64,000 nucleotides of DNA, taken from Brachionus koreanus (taxonomy: Eukaryota > Rotifera > Eurotatoria > Ploima > Brachionidae). Numbering within the stretch: position 1 is the first letter of the stretch; each line of letters starts with the position of its first letter. The position numbers and the translations under genes are program-made. This document shows positions 22,725 to 33,800 of this stretch, piece after piece. Where the stretch lies: positions 398,356 through 462,355 of the forward strand of contig PJRA01000220.1 in NCBI GenBank assembly GCA_016987375.1, given 5' to 3'. Below the pieces are notes generated by a model, which was not told the origin of the DNA, did no database searches, and worked only from the letters and a program-made list of their open reading frames with translations.

Positions 22725-23963
22725 TTATTTAAAACCTATATCAATTAAAATATATGTAAAAAGATTAAAAAGCTTATAGTTTACAATTGTATAATTTGTT
22801 GTATTTACACCATCAATTTTTCTTAAAATTTTTGTTTTCTTTAATAATTTATATCGGTTAACGTTTAATTTTTGAGGTCTATGCTTAATCATTTTATATC
22901 TTGCCACTTGAATCGGTGGCCGTTGAATTTCTAAATTAGCTTGTTTTATCCGTTGACCAAAATCATCATCTAAATAAATTCATTTATCAAATTTTTTTTT
23001 TCTAACTGGTTTTTTCTAATTACCTTCTCCGCCCCATCCCCAAAACGAGTTTGAATATCCATTTATTAGCTTATATTGATTTGTTTGTATGGATAGAACT
23101 CCACCGACTAATGTTGCATATGGAAGTTTGTATTCAAATTTATCTATAGCCACACTAAGATGTCTTGGTCTAGATGAACATGTATAAATATTTCTGTCGT
23201 CTTCGGGAAGTAAATCCACATCATGAAATATAATGCAGTCATAATTATCTACTTTTATTGCTTCTAAATAAGCTGAGTTCATCACTTTTCCCTTGTTGAA
23301 GCTCATGTTAATTGGAATTGTCGGTTCAACCACAAAAATTCTATAATCAAGTGATTGACGCTGTAAAAACATGTGAAGATAGTTTGTAATTACTTTCAAG
23401 TGAGGTAATCTGTCTCTAAATGGAATTATTATTGCTATTTTAAATTGACTTTTGCATTCATTAGGCTTCCAGTGACCACCAAGTTCTATGCCTTTATAAT
23501 CTATTAATTTAGAAAAGTTTTCTCCAATTGATTTGTTTAACAAATCGATATTTTTAGAATTCCATAATTTCAAAAAATCTAAATTTTGTATTTTCTCAGG
23601 CCTTGTATAATTTAAATTTCGAATGTCCATGTTGTATTTTAAGCTCGAGTTTGAGTAAAACTCGACTAGACCATCCAAACCAAGCTTTTCAAGAACTCTT
23701 TTTACATCAATTGTGTTATTCTTTTCATTTGAAATTAGCTTATATTTACAAATCTCAATAGACATATTTAAAGATCGATATGTATCATAAATTGAATTTT
23801 TAATTGTAGAAAATTCTTTCTCATAAATTGAACTGTTTGGAAACTGAATATCTGTATCGAATTTTTTTACAAAATTTTTTTTTGGCATAGTGGTAAGTAA
23901 AATAAATGCTGTTGAAAATAAAATAAAAATTTTGTTAAAAAATTTAGTTATTTTTTTAAACAT
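22725..23963 (-). CDS. Beta-1,4-galactosyltransferase-like enzyme (GT7 family)
   Basis: Golgi type II membrane glycosyltransferase expected to move galactose (or GalNAc) from a UDP-sugar to terminal GlcNAc or xylose on glycans. Exons 23963-23024 and 22969-22725 give 394 aa; the intron is 54 nt. A short cytoplasmic N-terminus and one hydrophobic anchor (about residues 9-26) precede a stem. The catalytic domain shows FRDRLPHLKVITNYLHMFLQ, the metal-binding HDVDLLPEDDRNIY (DVD), VGGVLSI, and FWGWGGEDDDF. The last motif is created exactly by the splice and supports it. Conserved family residues are all visible, so it should be active. Whether it is a B4GALT1-6 or B4GALT7-like member cannot be decided by eye. 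Confidence 0.9.
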
Positions 23964-24437
23964 TTTAATTCAGAATTTAATTTAGCTTTTTTTAAAATAA
24001 AATATTTAGTTCTTAAATACGATAAATTCTCTAATAATTTCGTCAGCAGTTATTAGCACATAAAACATCTGTAGACAAGAGATAAAAATTTTGAATTTTC
24101 CTTTTTTCTATATTTGACTTTTTTGGGATCAAATTACTTACGTCAATTCAGATGGCGTTGTATATTCATAGATAATCGTAAAAAAATTATAAAAATAAAT
24201 GATTTTACATGTTTTTAATAAATTTTGGGTTTTTTTTTCAATACATTAAAATATATGAAACAAATTTCCTTGAATAAATTAAAAAATTAATTTAAATAAC
24301 TAAAACTGATTTAAATTTTTAAAAATTTTATAATATTATTTTTTTTAAATAGTAAATCAGTCTCATTTATTTATTCCTCCTCCATTTTTCTAATCAATCT
24401 AAATGGATGATAGTTTTCTATAATTTGAAGTTAATAA
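23964..24437. other. 5' flank of the galactosyltransferase gene
   Basis: AT-rich sequence that should hold the promoter of the minus-strand gene. The last eight bases (24430-24437, GTTAATAA) are the left target-site duplication of the neighbouring hAT-type element. Confidence 0.4.
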
Positions 24438-25272
24438 TAGTGTTGGATGCGGTCTTAGCGAACCGTTCCAAATCGCGGACGGTTTTTTGCGGTCAGACGG
24501 CCGGTCTCCAAAACGGTCTCAAATTTTGGCCGCAAAAAAAATACGGCCAACTAAATACGGGCCGGCCATTAATACGGCCAAAAAGGATGCGGACGATCAT
24601 TTGGCCGGTCTCTCAGGCGGTCTGAAATTTTGGCCGCAAAAAAATACGGCCAAAAAAAATTCTGGCGGTTATTTGGCCGGACGCCCAAACGGTCCAAATT
24701 TTTTTCCGAAATAAAAATATTTAAATTTATATTTATTTAAATTATTATTAAAAATTTGAAAAAAATTAAGAATCAAAGACAATTTTAATATTTTTTGAAA
24801 ATTTTTTTAACATATAATCTTTTTTGATATTAAAATAACTGAAGTTTAAGGCATTTTGTTTAAAAAAAAGATCGTCCGCATCCTTTTTGGCCGTATTAAT
24901 GGCCGCCCGTATTTAGTTGGCCGTATTTTTTTGCGGCCAAAATTTGGGACCGTAAGAATAACCGGTCTAATGACTGCCCGCATAGTAGTTGGCCGGATTA
25001 ATGGCCGCCCGTATTTAGTTGGCCGTATTTTTTTGCGGCCAAAATTTGGGACCGTAAGAATAACCGGTCTAATGACTGCCCGCATAGTAGTTGGCCGGAT
25101 TAATGGCCGCCCGTATTTAGTTGGCCGTATTTTTTTGCGGCCAAAATTTGGGACCGTAAGAATAACCGGTCTAATGACTGCCCGCATAGTAGTTGGCCGG
25201 ATTTGGCGAATACGGTTGCGACCAAAAAAATTTTGGCCGGTTTAGTAACCGTGTGTACGGATCCCAACACTA
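24438..25272. mobile_element. Non-autonomous hAT-type DNA transposon, complete, with 8-bp target duplication
   Basis: The ends are short inverted repeats, TAGTGTTGG on the left (24438) and CCAACACTA on the right (25264-25272). They are flanked by a perfect 8-bp direct duplication GTTAATAA (24430-24437 and 25273-25280). This fits the hAT superfamily in both size and the nTnnnnAn pattern, and TAGTGTTGG resembles hAT termini. The 835-bp body is far richer in G+C than its surroundings and is packed with GGCC-containing words in both orientations. Two segments (24520-24598 and about 24870-24946) are near-perfect inverted copies of each other, and three 102-bp tandem units follow. No transposase is encoded. 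Intact flanks and matching arms suggest a recent insertion. Confidence 0.85.
24901..25202. repeat. 102-bp tandem repeat, three copies
   Basis: Units start at 24901, 25003 and 25105 and appear identical over their length. Each contains one copy of the inverted-repeat arm sequence (GGCCGTATTTTTTTGCGGCC region) plus ACCGGTCTAATGACTGCCCG. Because 102 is divisible by 3 and the units lack stops, both strands show long but meaningless open frames. Confidence 0.9.
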
Positions 25273-25589
25273 GTTAATAACTACGAAATTAAATGAGATT
25301 TCTCAAATCTTAGGCTCTCTTCTCTCTTAAAACGGTATTTTTGGGTGTCCTTTCACGATTACAAACAATGATGCACATTTTAAAAAACTGCTGTCTTAAT
25401 TTTTTTCATGCCATGGGTTTGTTTTAAAATTTCTGACATTAATCTTCAATTTTTGAAAATTTTCCAGCTCTCACTTTTTCTAAAATGCAAAAATATTTTG
25501 AGAGATTTTATGTGCTATTTAGTTGGTTTTTTATTTTATTTCGAAAATTAAAGTAGTATTTTTGCAAAAATTGATTTTTATTTCTATTG

Positions 25590-25925
25590 CCGGCTTGGAA
25601 TCCTTATTTAAAAAAGGACATATTTAGACTAGAACAAGTACAAAGACGAGCAACGAGACTTGTTCCACAATTAAGGAATTTGAATTATGAGTCATGAAAA
25701 AGAAAGGCGAGACCGAGGAAATCTGACACAATTTTATAAAATAGTCAAAAATACAATCAAGCCAACTGGTATTACGATATGGTTTGCAGAGCCTATGAGT
25801 TCAGTGAATAATGAAGGTCCAAGTGGAGGAGTTAGGGGACCAAAACATCATATTCGATCACAACTTACAAAATGTGAAGCAAGGCGAAACATTCTTTCAA
25901 ACAGAGTGGTAAATAAATGAAAAAA
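25590..25925 (+). mobile_element. LINE relic, 3' end of reverse transcriptase ORF
   Basis: Plus-strand frames read AWNPYLKKDIFRLEQVQRRA and TRLVPQLRNLNYES, then after a frame break ERRDRGNLTQFYKIV, and later GPSGGVRGPKHHIRSQL. This is the same order as the end of the LINE at 52-53.9 kb (RPHLDY, ERRVRGDLIEMYKLV, NKGPAGALRRNSIRVQ). Stops and shifts show it is dead. The 5' and 3' ends are undefined. Confidence 0.65.
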
Positions 25926-26760
25926 ATTAAAAAAAATTTTATAATTAATAATTATTGTTATTAATTTTAAAAGCTTGACATTCATTTTTTATTTTAAAGA
26001 ATAATGTTTATTTTTAAATAAAATATTTTGACTAGATGCTTTAAAATTACCAAGATGCTACAATCAAAAATATACGAACTTTTAAAAAGTGTAAGATTTT
26101 ATGATCTTGAGTGAGTGCAATTGTTCGAATGGTGATTTTAAATTCAATGGTATTAGCATTTAAACTTTAGATCAGATCTCATATTTTCTTCAATTTCCTT
26201 TTAAGTCTTATCATTAACAAACTATTCTATTTTGAATTCAAGTAAGTATACAGCCGAATAAATAATAAGATATTTATTAACATGATATATTTAATTAAAA
26301 TTAAAATTAAAATTTTCAATTAGTATAAAATTTTCTAAATATCTCACAAACCATACTTCCTTGAAAAAAATAAAATGCGATACGAAATCTCTTGTCCTAC
26401 ATGAATAATGGTGGTCAATTTGCCTAAAAAAATAAAAATATTGAAAAAAAAAATTAACATTCAAAAAGTGCAAAAAATTTTAAACTAAATCACGTGTTAA
26501 AACTTTTAGAAATATCTTTGCCCTATTAAAAAAGTCAAAGGCAGAAATTTTACAAAAAATAGGGTTCGGTGTTTTAATAGAACCTCTTTATACTGATGAA
26601 CAATTGTGTTTAAATTCAATTAAATTTTTGAATCCTGGTAATTTTTTCTAAATAAAGTTATAATTAAAAAATAATACTTTTTTAAAATTAATTACTCATT
26701 ATTTATAAATTTATTTTTAATTTTAAACTAAAAAAAATTTTTTTGACTTAAAAATAATTT
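25926..26760. other. Intergenic 3' flank of ABCB7
   Basis: AT-rich sequence. At about 26086-26115 a short stretch reads VRFYDLE on the plus strand, like the RILRFYDLERE of the coiled-coil gene at 37.2-37.8 kb, and may be a remnant of a related sequence. Nothing else is recognised. Confidence 0.35.
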
Positions 26761-28800
26761 TTAGATTTTGCTCGCCTCAGTTTCTTTTAGATAGGACTGT
26801 TCAGATTGTTTTTGCCATAAAGTATGGTATAAACTAGATGGCTTTGAAATTAATTGTTTATGTGAGCCTCTTTCAACCACTCTGCCTTGTTCTAGTACAA
26901 ATATCTCGTCAGCATCGATCACAGTTATTAATCTGTGCGCAATGCATATAGAAGTGCGACCATGGATCAACTTTTTCAACGATGCCATAATAATTTGCTC
27001 TGTGATCGAGTCCAAACTGGATGTGGCCTCGTCGTAGACAAAAATGTACGGATTCTTAAGCATGGTCCTAGCAATAGCCACTCTCTGCTTTTCACCACCA
27101 CTCAATTTAAGTCCTCTTTCGCCAACCAGTGTCTCGTACTTTTTGGGCATTCTATTGATCATATTGTGCAAGTCACACATCTTGGCCACCTCATATACAT
27201 CCTCTATGTTTGCTTTCATGTTACCATAATGAATATTGTACAATATAGTGTCATTGAAGAGTACTGTATCTTGTGGAACTATGCCGATCTTTTCTCTCAA
27301 GCTATTCAATGAAACGTCTCTGATATCTTGATCATTAATTAATATTCTCCCGTCTATGGGATCATAGAACCTGTACAACAATCGAACAATGGTCGACTTG
27401 CCCGATCCACTGCCGCCAACAATGGCTATTTTCTTACCGGATGGCACTTCAAAGCTCAACTCCGAGAATAGATCAGAACCTTCTTGATACTTGAATCTAA
27501 CTTTGTCGAAAACAATAGCCGAGTTTGATGGCGAAATTATCAAATTGGCAGCATTTGGTTTTTCTTTTACACTTGCTTGAATGGTTGTCAAATCAAACAT
27601 GTTCTGCATGTCTAGTATCGATTGACGAACTTCGCGGTAAACAGTGCCCAAAAAATTGAGAGGCACTGACAGCTGAAACAAAAGGCCATTGCACATGACC
27701 AAATCACCAACAGTCATATTGCCAGAAATAGCACCATAGCCTGCCAAAAGCATAATAGCTGTTAAGCCAGTACTGAAAATTGCATTCTGACCAAAGTTTA
27801 ATACTGCTAGACTAGTCGATGTTTTAATTGCTGATTGTTGATATTTTATCAACGATTCCTGATATCTTTTTACTTCATAATCATCATTATTAAAATATTT
27901 AACAGTCTCGTAATTGATTAGTGAATCAATAGCTTTGTTTCCTGCTTCGTTTTCGGCTTTGTTCATGTCAATGCGAAACTTTGTTCGCCATTTAGTGGTC
28001 AAGAATGTAAAAGTGGAGTATCCAGCAATGCATCCAACACTTACTAGAGCGTAATTGAGACCAAATTTTGCGTAAAGGATTCCGCTAACCATGGCTACTT
28101 CTAGAATTGTGGGTGCTATGTTAAACAATAGAGCAGAGAGTACAAAACTTATTCCTCTAGTGCCGCGGTCAATTGTTTTGGACAAAGCGCCAGTCTGACG
28201 GTTGAGATGAAAGTTTAGATCGAGTTTGTGCAAATGACGAAACACTTGTGTTGCCAATTGAGTCACTGAACTCTGTGCAACGCTGGCAAAAATGGCACTG
28301 CGCAATTCGCCAAACAACGAAGCTCCTGCTCTAGCGCAACCGTATCCAATCACCAAAGCAATCATGGCGACCAAAATTTTGTCCGATGTTGTTTCGCCAA
28401 AGTCTTTTATTTTAGCATTTTTGTTCAAAAAATCGACTATTTCTTTAAATAAAAACGGCACTGCTACATTAAGTAGCTTTGAGCCAACTAGTAAACTAAC
28501 TGCGATTACAACTCTTATTTTAATGTGTTTTTTATTCTTAGGCCAAATGAACTGGACCAACTTTCGAATTATTTCTGCATTGCTCATTGTTTGCTTTGGT
28601 TTGCTTCCAGTTCCGTTCCATCTTTGAAATGCTTTGCTTAAATTAATTCGATTAGTCAAAATTAGGCTTTTAGTTTGTTGAGGTTTAAATGATTTAACTT
28701 GATAATAAATATTCCGTCTCAAACACGACTGCTTGTATATGTTCAAAAATAAATTTCTGTTCAATAGAGCTCTGTTAGTTGCAACTGATAATAGCGACAT
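26761..28800 (-). CDS. ABCB7: ABCB7/Atm1-type mitochondrial ABC transporter
   Basis: Half-size ABC exporter of the mitochondrial inner membrane that exports a glutathione-linked sulfur or iron-sulfur precursor for cytosolic Fe-S assembly. A single uninterrupted exon encodes 679 aa; the human protein is somewhat longer. The N-terminus is basic and serine-rich, as expected for a mitochondrial targeting sequence. Six-helix membrane domain spans about residues 95-390 and includes the family-typical [17 protein letters not shown] and [12 protein letters not shown] segments. The nucleotide-binding domain has Walker [11 protein letters not shown]-loop IVPQDTVLF, signature [13 protein letters not shown], Walker [13 protein letters not shown] and the switch histidine in IAHRL. 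All catalytic residues are present. The lack of introns contrasts with several neighbours. Confidence 0.95.
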   Translation of the reverse strand: MSLLSVATNRALLNRNLFLNIYKQSCLRRNIYYQVKSFKPQQTKSLILTNRINLSKAFQRWNGTGSKPKQTMSNAEIIRKLVQFIWPKNKKHIKIRVVIAVSLLVGSKLLNVAVPFLFKEIVDFLNKNAKIKDFGETTSDKILVAMIALVIGYGCARAGASLFGELRSAIFASVAQSSVTQLATQVFRHLHKLDLNFHLNRQTGALSKTIDRGTRGISFVLSALLFNIAPTILEVAMVSGILYAKFGLNYALVSVGCIAGYSTFTFLTTKWRTKFRIDMNKAENEAGNKAIDSLINYETVKYFNNDDYEVKRYQESLIKYQQSAIKTSTSLAVLNFGQNAIFSTGLTAIMLLAGYGAISGNMTVGDLVMCNGLLFQLSVPLNFLGTVYREVRQSILDMQNMFDLTTIQASVKEKPNAANLIISPSNSAIVFDKVRFKYQEGSDLFSELSFEVPSGKKIAIVGGSGSGKSTIVRLLYRFYDPIDGRILINDQDIRDVSLNSLREKIGIVPQDTVLFNDTILYNIHYGNMKANIEDVYEVAKMCDLHNMINRMPKKYETLVGERGLKLSGGEKQRVAIARTMLKNPYIFVYDEATSSLDSITEQIIMASLKKLIHGRTSICIAHRLITVIDADEIFVLEQGRVVERGSHKQLISKPSSLYHTLWQKQSEQSYLKETEASKI

Positions 28801-29392
28801 ATCTATAGAAACTTTGTTTAATATATTTTAAAAAAAAATAAAATAAAAAGCTTAATTCTAATAAAAAGTTATTTTGACTTTAAATTTAGAGCAAAAATTT
28901 TTTCTAATTCAATCTCAGCTAAATTTTTAGCCTATACTTACTTTTAAAGTCAAATTTTGAAAACAACCAAAAGACGGGTTTTTTTTTGTCAAAAAATATT
29001 TCAAAATGAACAAAAATTATTTTTAAAATAAAATGAAAAACCAAGAACTTTTTTTCTTTAAAATGTAATGAATTTATTGTAGTCTTTTATAAATAATTTC
29101 CTTTTATAAAATCTAAAACGTTCAAATAATAATGTGATAAATTTTGAATGAATTTTACATTTTTTTTTATATATTTCTTCCAAAAAAAAAATTAAACAAA
29201 CGAATAGTTTTACACTAATAATTTATTTAATCAGTTAATGGTAGATAAATGTGATTTAATAAAAGAAATCAGCAAATAAGTATGAATTTTCTTGAATACC
29301 GAAACCTTAAAACTAATCACTACTTAATGATCAATTAATATTTTGGAAAATTACACGTTTACTTTTACAAAATAAAAAACAAGTCAAACTGT
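28801..29392. other. 5' flank of ABCB7, nothing recognised
   Basis: AT-rich sequence upstream of the ABCB7 start; should include its promoter. No repeat or coding remnant was supported. Confidence 0.4.
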
Positions 29393-30133
29393 TTGCGACT
29401 CAAGCGATGATGAGAACCAAAAAGAAACTGACGATGAACATGATAAGAAAATGAAAAATCGACAAGCTTTTAAAAATGATTATTCAAATAAAGAAAAACC
29501 CTTCAAAATCAAAAGTTAATTTTGATAGTTTAGATTCAATTGAGAATGAAATATTTGATCTAATAGCTAAGCAAAAAGCCATTTTAAATTTTAAATATTT
29601 CGAAAAATAAAAATATAATTAAGAATTTTCTTTAATTTATTATTTTTTTACCAAGTCAACTTTCGACCGGTCCTAATCTAAAATGTCTGGATTGAAAAAT
29701 TAATTATCTACTCCTTTAACAAAGGAACAATACAACAATTTTTTTGTATAAAAAAGATTTAGTCCATGAGTAATTCTTTAAATAAGAAAATTACAGAATG
29801 CCTACGGATTACATCATCAAAAACATTAAAGTTGACTTTTTCAATTGATTAATTGAAAATGAACTCACTAAGAAGATGATGATTGAGCTAGCAAAACAAC
29901 CGATTCCGAATAACTTCATTAGCGAAATCCTCGAACTTACCAGAGAATTAGAAGAGGAAAACATGTCACTACAGGACAAATGCAAACTTGTTAAGCTGAA
30001 TAACACTACTGAGTACCGTTCAAATCAAAAATACGATGTCAAAGTCCAAAAGCTCAGAGATATATATAAGACAGGGAGTAAAGATAACATATCGGGCTTA
30101 ATATTCAAGATTTGTAGATTTGATGTAGCTTAG
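29393..30133 (+). pseudogene. Decayed protein-coding stretch, family unknown
   Basis: Three protein-like pieces follow each other on the plus strand in different frames. First, an acidic stretch (CDSSDDENQKETDDEHDKK) ends near 29516. Next is NFDSLDSIENEIFDLIAKQK to about 29608. Last, from about 29855, comes ENELTKKMMIELAKQPIPNN, continuing through EILELTRELEEENMSLQDKC to a stop at 30133. Composition is more like real protein than random AT-rich DNA, but frames are broken and no splice arrangement joins them well. It may be a dead gene or a retroelement structural gene. Function is not known. Confidence 0.3.
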
Positions 30134-30801
30134 TTTTCATATCCGACAGTCTCTTATCAATTAAAAGTCAAACATTTTTTAAGGAATGATTTTTTTTACG
30201 TAGTTTAATTTTATTCTATCATTGAATACCTAAAATTGTAAATAGAAACTATGGCACTTTTTTACTTTTTTTTCGTACCTTTTATACTCAATTTTGTAAT
30301 TTTTATATTTTTTTATACTAAACACAGTGCCCCTTATTTGACGGGTCACTGAGCAAGTGGTCAGCGATCGGCCTTAGCTTAGAATTAATACATAAATAAG
30401 AAAATTATCAAATTTGGTTTATACAAACATTTTACTGAATTTAATTTAGCCTTTATTCTAAAATATTAATATCAAAAATCTAGTTCTTATACTATTTTTC
30501 GAACTACTATTTATTCAACAAAAAGAAAAAATATTAAAAAAACGAAATAAAAATAAGATTTCTACTTATTTAAGAAAGCAGATTTTAAAGTTTCTTAGTT
30601 AATTTTTCATTTAATTTTTTTAATTAACAATTAATAGTTGATAAACAAGAGCAATGGAAGAATGAACGATCAACTACTTTATTAAGAGTAATATCGTCTT
30701 AAATTTTCGGTCAACCGAAGATTAAATAAATTTTATTAAAAAAAAATCTAAAATTAATGGAAAAATTTTATGATACAAAATTACATTGTAGAAAAAGTTG
30801 T

Positions 30802-33800
30802 CTAATATCTTGAATAGAACAAAATATAAGAGGCTGGTGATTTGAGAGCTGATAGATTTGTCATTTCTTTAACGTCAGTATCATCATATTTAATCCATCT
30901 GCCCATTTCAAAGTGTCGACACATTGAAGTGTAGTGACCACCGTCCATTGTGCCAATATGGTTAGTGACTCCATATAGCCTATATTTGTTGCTAAGACCT
31001 TCATGATTTGGTCCTGATAAAAATTTGCTAAAGTCCAAATTCTCAATAGGAAAATCTACATACGAATTGATTTTGTCTCTCCAAACTCCTTCGTATTTGA
31101 ACCTCTTTAAATGTATTATTAACAAAGGTGGAAGTTTCCAAATGTCTATTTTTTTTGTAGCATCTCTATATTGCTTGCAATTGGGACACTTCCATTTGGA
31201 CTCTCCACTCATATTCTCACTTCTTAAAAATAAATCTAAACACTCCTTTTAATTATTTAAATAAAATAATTTTTTCATTAAATTTTTTTTAATATAAGTT
31301 ACATGCAAATTGCATTTGGTAGTGTATATTGGTAATGTCAGGTACATGAACGCATCAAATTTGACAGATTTTTTTCCACATGTTGTGCATGCTACAGTTG
31401 ATCTGAACTGACCCTATATATCAACATTTAGTAAAAATTTACAGAATTTTTTTAATTTTGCAAAAAATTCAATCTGGTTTGATTTCAGGAGCAAAATTCA
31501 TGTTTCAATCAAATTCTAGTCATCTAATCAACAGCAGATCTTTAACATATCTTTATCTTTTTCTTTGATTCTTTCTTTTTCAATTTAACTGTTTCAAATT
31601 CACAACTATATAAGTTTTATACTATATAAGCTTTAAAAAACTATTGGGTTCGACGATAGCTCAAAAATAATTAGTAAAATACATCCCCTTTTAAGAAAAT
31701 TAAATCAAAACTCGCTTTTCAACTATTCAGTTAAATTAGGGTATGTTCCTAAAGAATGAAAGAGAGCTAATTGATTATCAGAGTTGTTCAAAAGTCATAA
31801 AGTCAAAGTCAAGTCACTGACTTGACTTTTAAAAGACTTTAGAATGACTTTTTTTTTGACTTTTGCACAAGTCTGATTATAATAGATGTAAGAATCGAAA
31901 AAATCAAAGGCCATATACAAAAATTCAAAATAAGATCCTCAAAGTCATTAAATATTTTTCAATCAAAACATCTTTTCTTACAATGCACAAAACTTTGAAA
32001 CTCAATGCTATTAATGGGTGAAAAAACAATCTGTTCATTAAATTTTTAAAATATAATTTTGGTTTGAATCCCAGAAGTTCGGATGAAGAATGAATGTCGC
32101 ATGAAGAAGAAATAAATGGATTTTAGTAGTTTTGAAAATAATTATGAATTATGATCATGTGATTATAATTATAGTACTAAAAAAAGTAAGCGCTACAGCA
32201 CACTAAGTGCGGAATAAGTGCTGAATTATCAGACCAAGATGTCTGATAAACATAAATAAATAGTAAAAGTAAATAAATTTATGTAAATGAAAATAAATTT
32301 TTTATTATCTAAAGTCTCTAAAAAAAAACTTAAATTTGCCAATCAAGTCCCTATCAGTCAAATTCATTAATATTTTTTTGAATTTGAGTGTCATTTTATC
32401 AAGCTACACTCAAATAAAATTTTTATATTTTTTTCTTCATTAGTCGAGTTCGAACCTTATATAACCATGTTAGTTATTTATTTTTATTAAAAATATACTT
32501 TAGGGAAGGCCCTAGGTTCGTCCGAATGGCTTACGCCTTCGTTTAAACCCAATTGTTACAAGAAATTGATAAGAAAAATTAAAAAAATATTTTTAAAAAA
32601 GGAAGAAGTTTAAGTTGGTTGAATAAATAAAATATAAAAATATACATATTAAGGTTGATAAGGGTTGAAAATTATGTTTTAACCATGTTAGTATTACTGC
32701 ATATATATTTCCTAATTTGTGTTAAATGTAACATATCTTTTTTTATTTTATTTTTATTTAACTTTTATTTTTTTTTCTACATATATTTTTTATTTTAATC
32801 TGAAGTAACTTTAGCTCGGCACAAATGACTAATAAATAAAATAAAGTAATGATTAACACACAAAGCATTTGGATGTACGAGCTGATTTTATTGTAACATG
32901 CTTTAGTGTAAATATGTAGAAAAAATATTTGATAACATAAAGAACGAATGAATATTTGCTAAAGGCTAGCTTGAAAGTTTCAGATAATAAATTTAATGAC
33001 TATTAAAAAATAAATATAGATAGATGAATAATTTTTCTGACTCATGAACATTCAAAATTTGTTACTATAATTTATTTTTTTCTTAAATTTTCTGCTTAAC
33101 TTTTACTTCACTTTCGACCATAACAACAACTGTCATTTGAGTATGAATGAAATTTTTTTTTGGTTAAGAGTCTTTTTTGAGAGAAAATGTCTGATTAAAG
33201 TAAACAATTACCTGAAATAAATCGACTATTATTGAATTGTTTATTGTCAAATGGTCTTTCCACGCTTTTTCAGCCGACTCAGAATCTGAACTTGAATTTT
33301 CTTCTGAACAAATTTTAGGTCTTCTCTTAACTCTGTTCAAATCTTCATGTAGACCGTCAAGCAAAAACAACAAAAACTCTTGAGCATCTTGCTGTTCATT
33401 TGACACAAACAGTTGATTAAATTCTTCAATTAAATATTTGAATTTAAGTGTGGAAATTATGCGACATCGACCAGTCCACAGCACGTTCAAAATAACTGCA
33501 AACTCATCGGCAACTTCTCCCTTAAATCCCAAGCTATTCTTTCGGTTAATGTCTTTTCTAAATTGTCCACTTAAAAAATACTTTACAAACGATTCTGTAT
33601 TACTAAGACATTGGATAACAGAATTCATGTAACAAGTATTGCCCAAGTTTCTAATACCAGTTAGGCCTGGATGTACTTTGGCATACACGGGCTCAAAATC
33701 TTCAAATCTCAGCACCAGCATATTCTCTTTCAAAGGCTTATTTGATCTATTTACCATAGGCTTTTCAAGTGTCCTTGAGCTCAATAGATTCTTTTCATCA

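Noticed and set aside
24901..25202. CRISPR-like array
   Set aside because: Units are identical tandem copies without unique spacers, in a eukaryotic transposon.
24846..25245. Long open frames of 113 and 129 codons on both strands with a repeated 34-residue unit
   Set aside because: They come only from the 102-bp tandem repeat (divisible by three, no stops) inside the hAT-type element; no known transposase or protein motif.
26935..28627. Several plus-strand frames over ABCB7
   Set aside because: All are antisense to the intact transporter frame with its full set of ABC motifs.
32495..32540. tRNA or SINE B-box-like GGTTCGTCC
   Set aside because: No A box at the right distance, no cloverleaf, and no repeat copy seen; chance match is likely.
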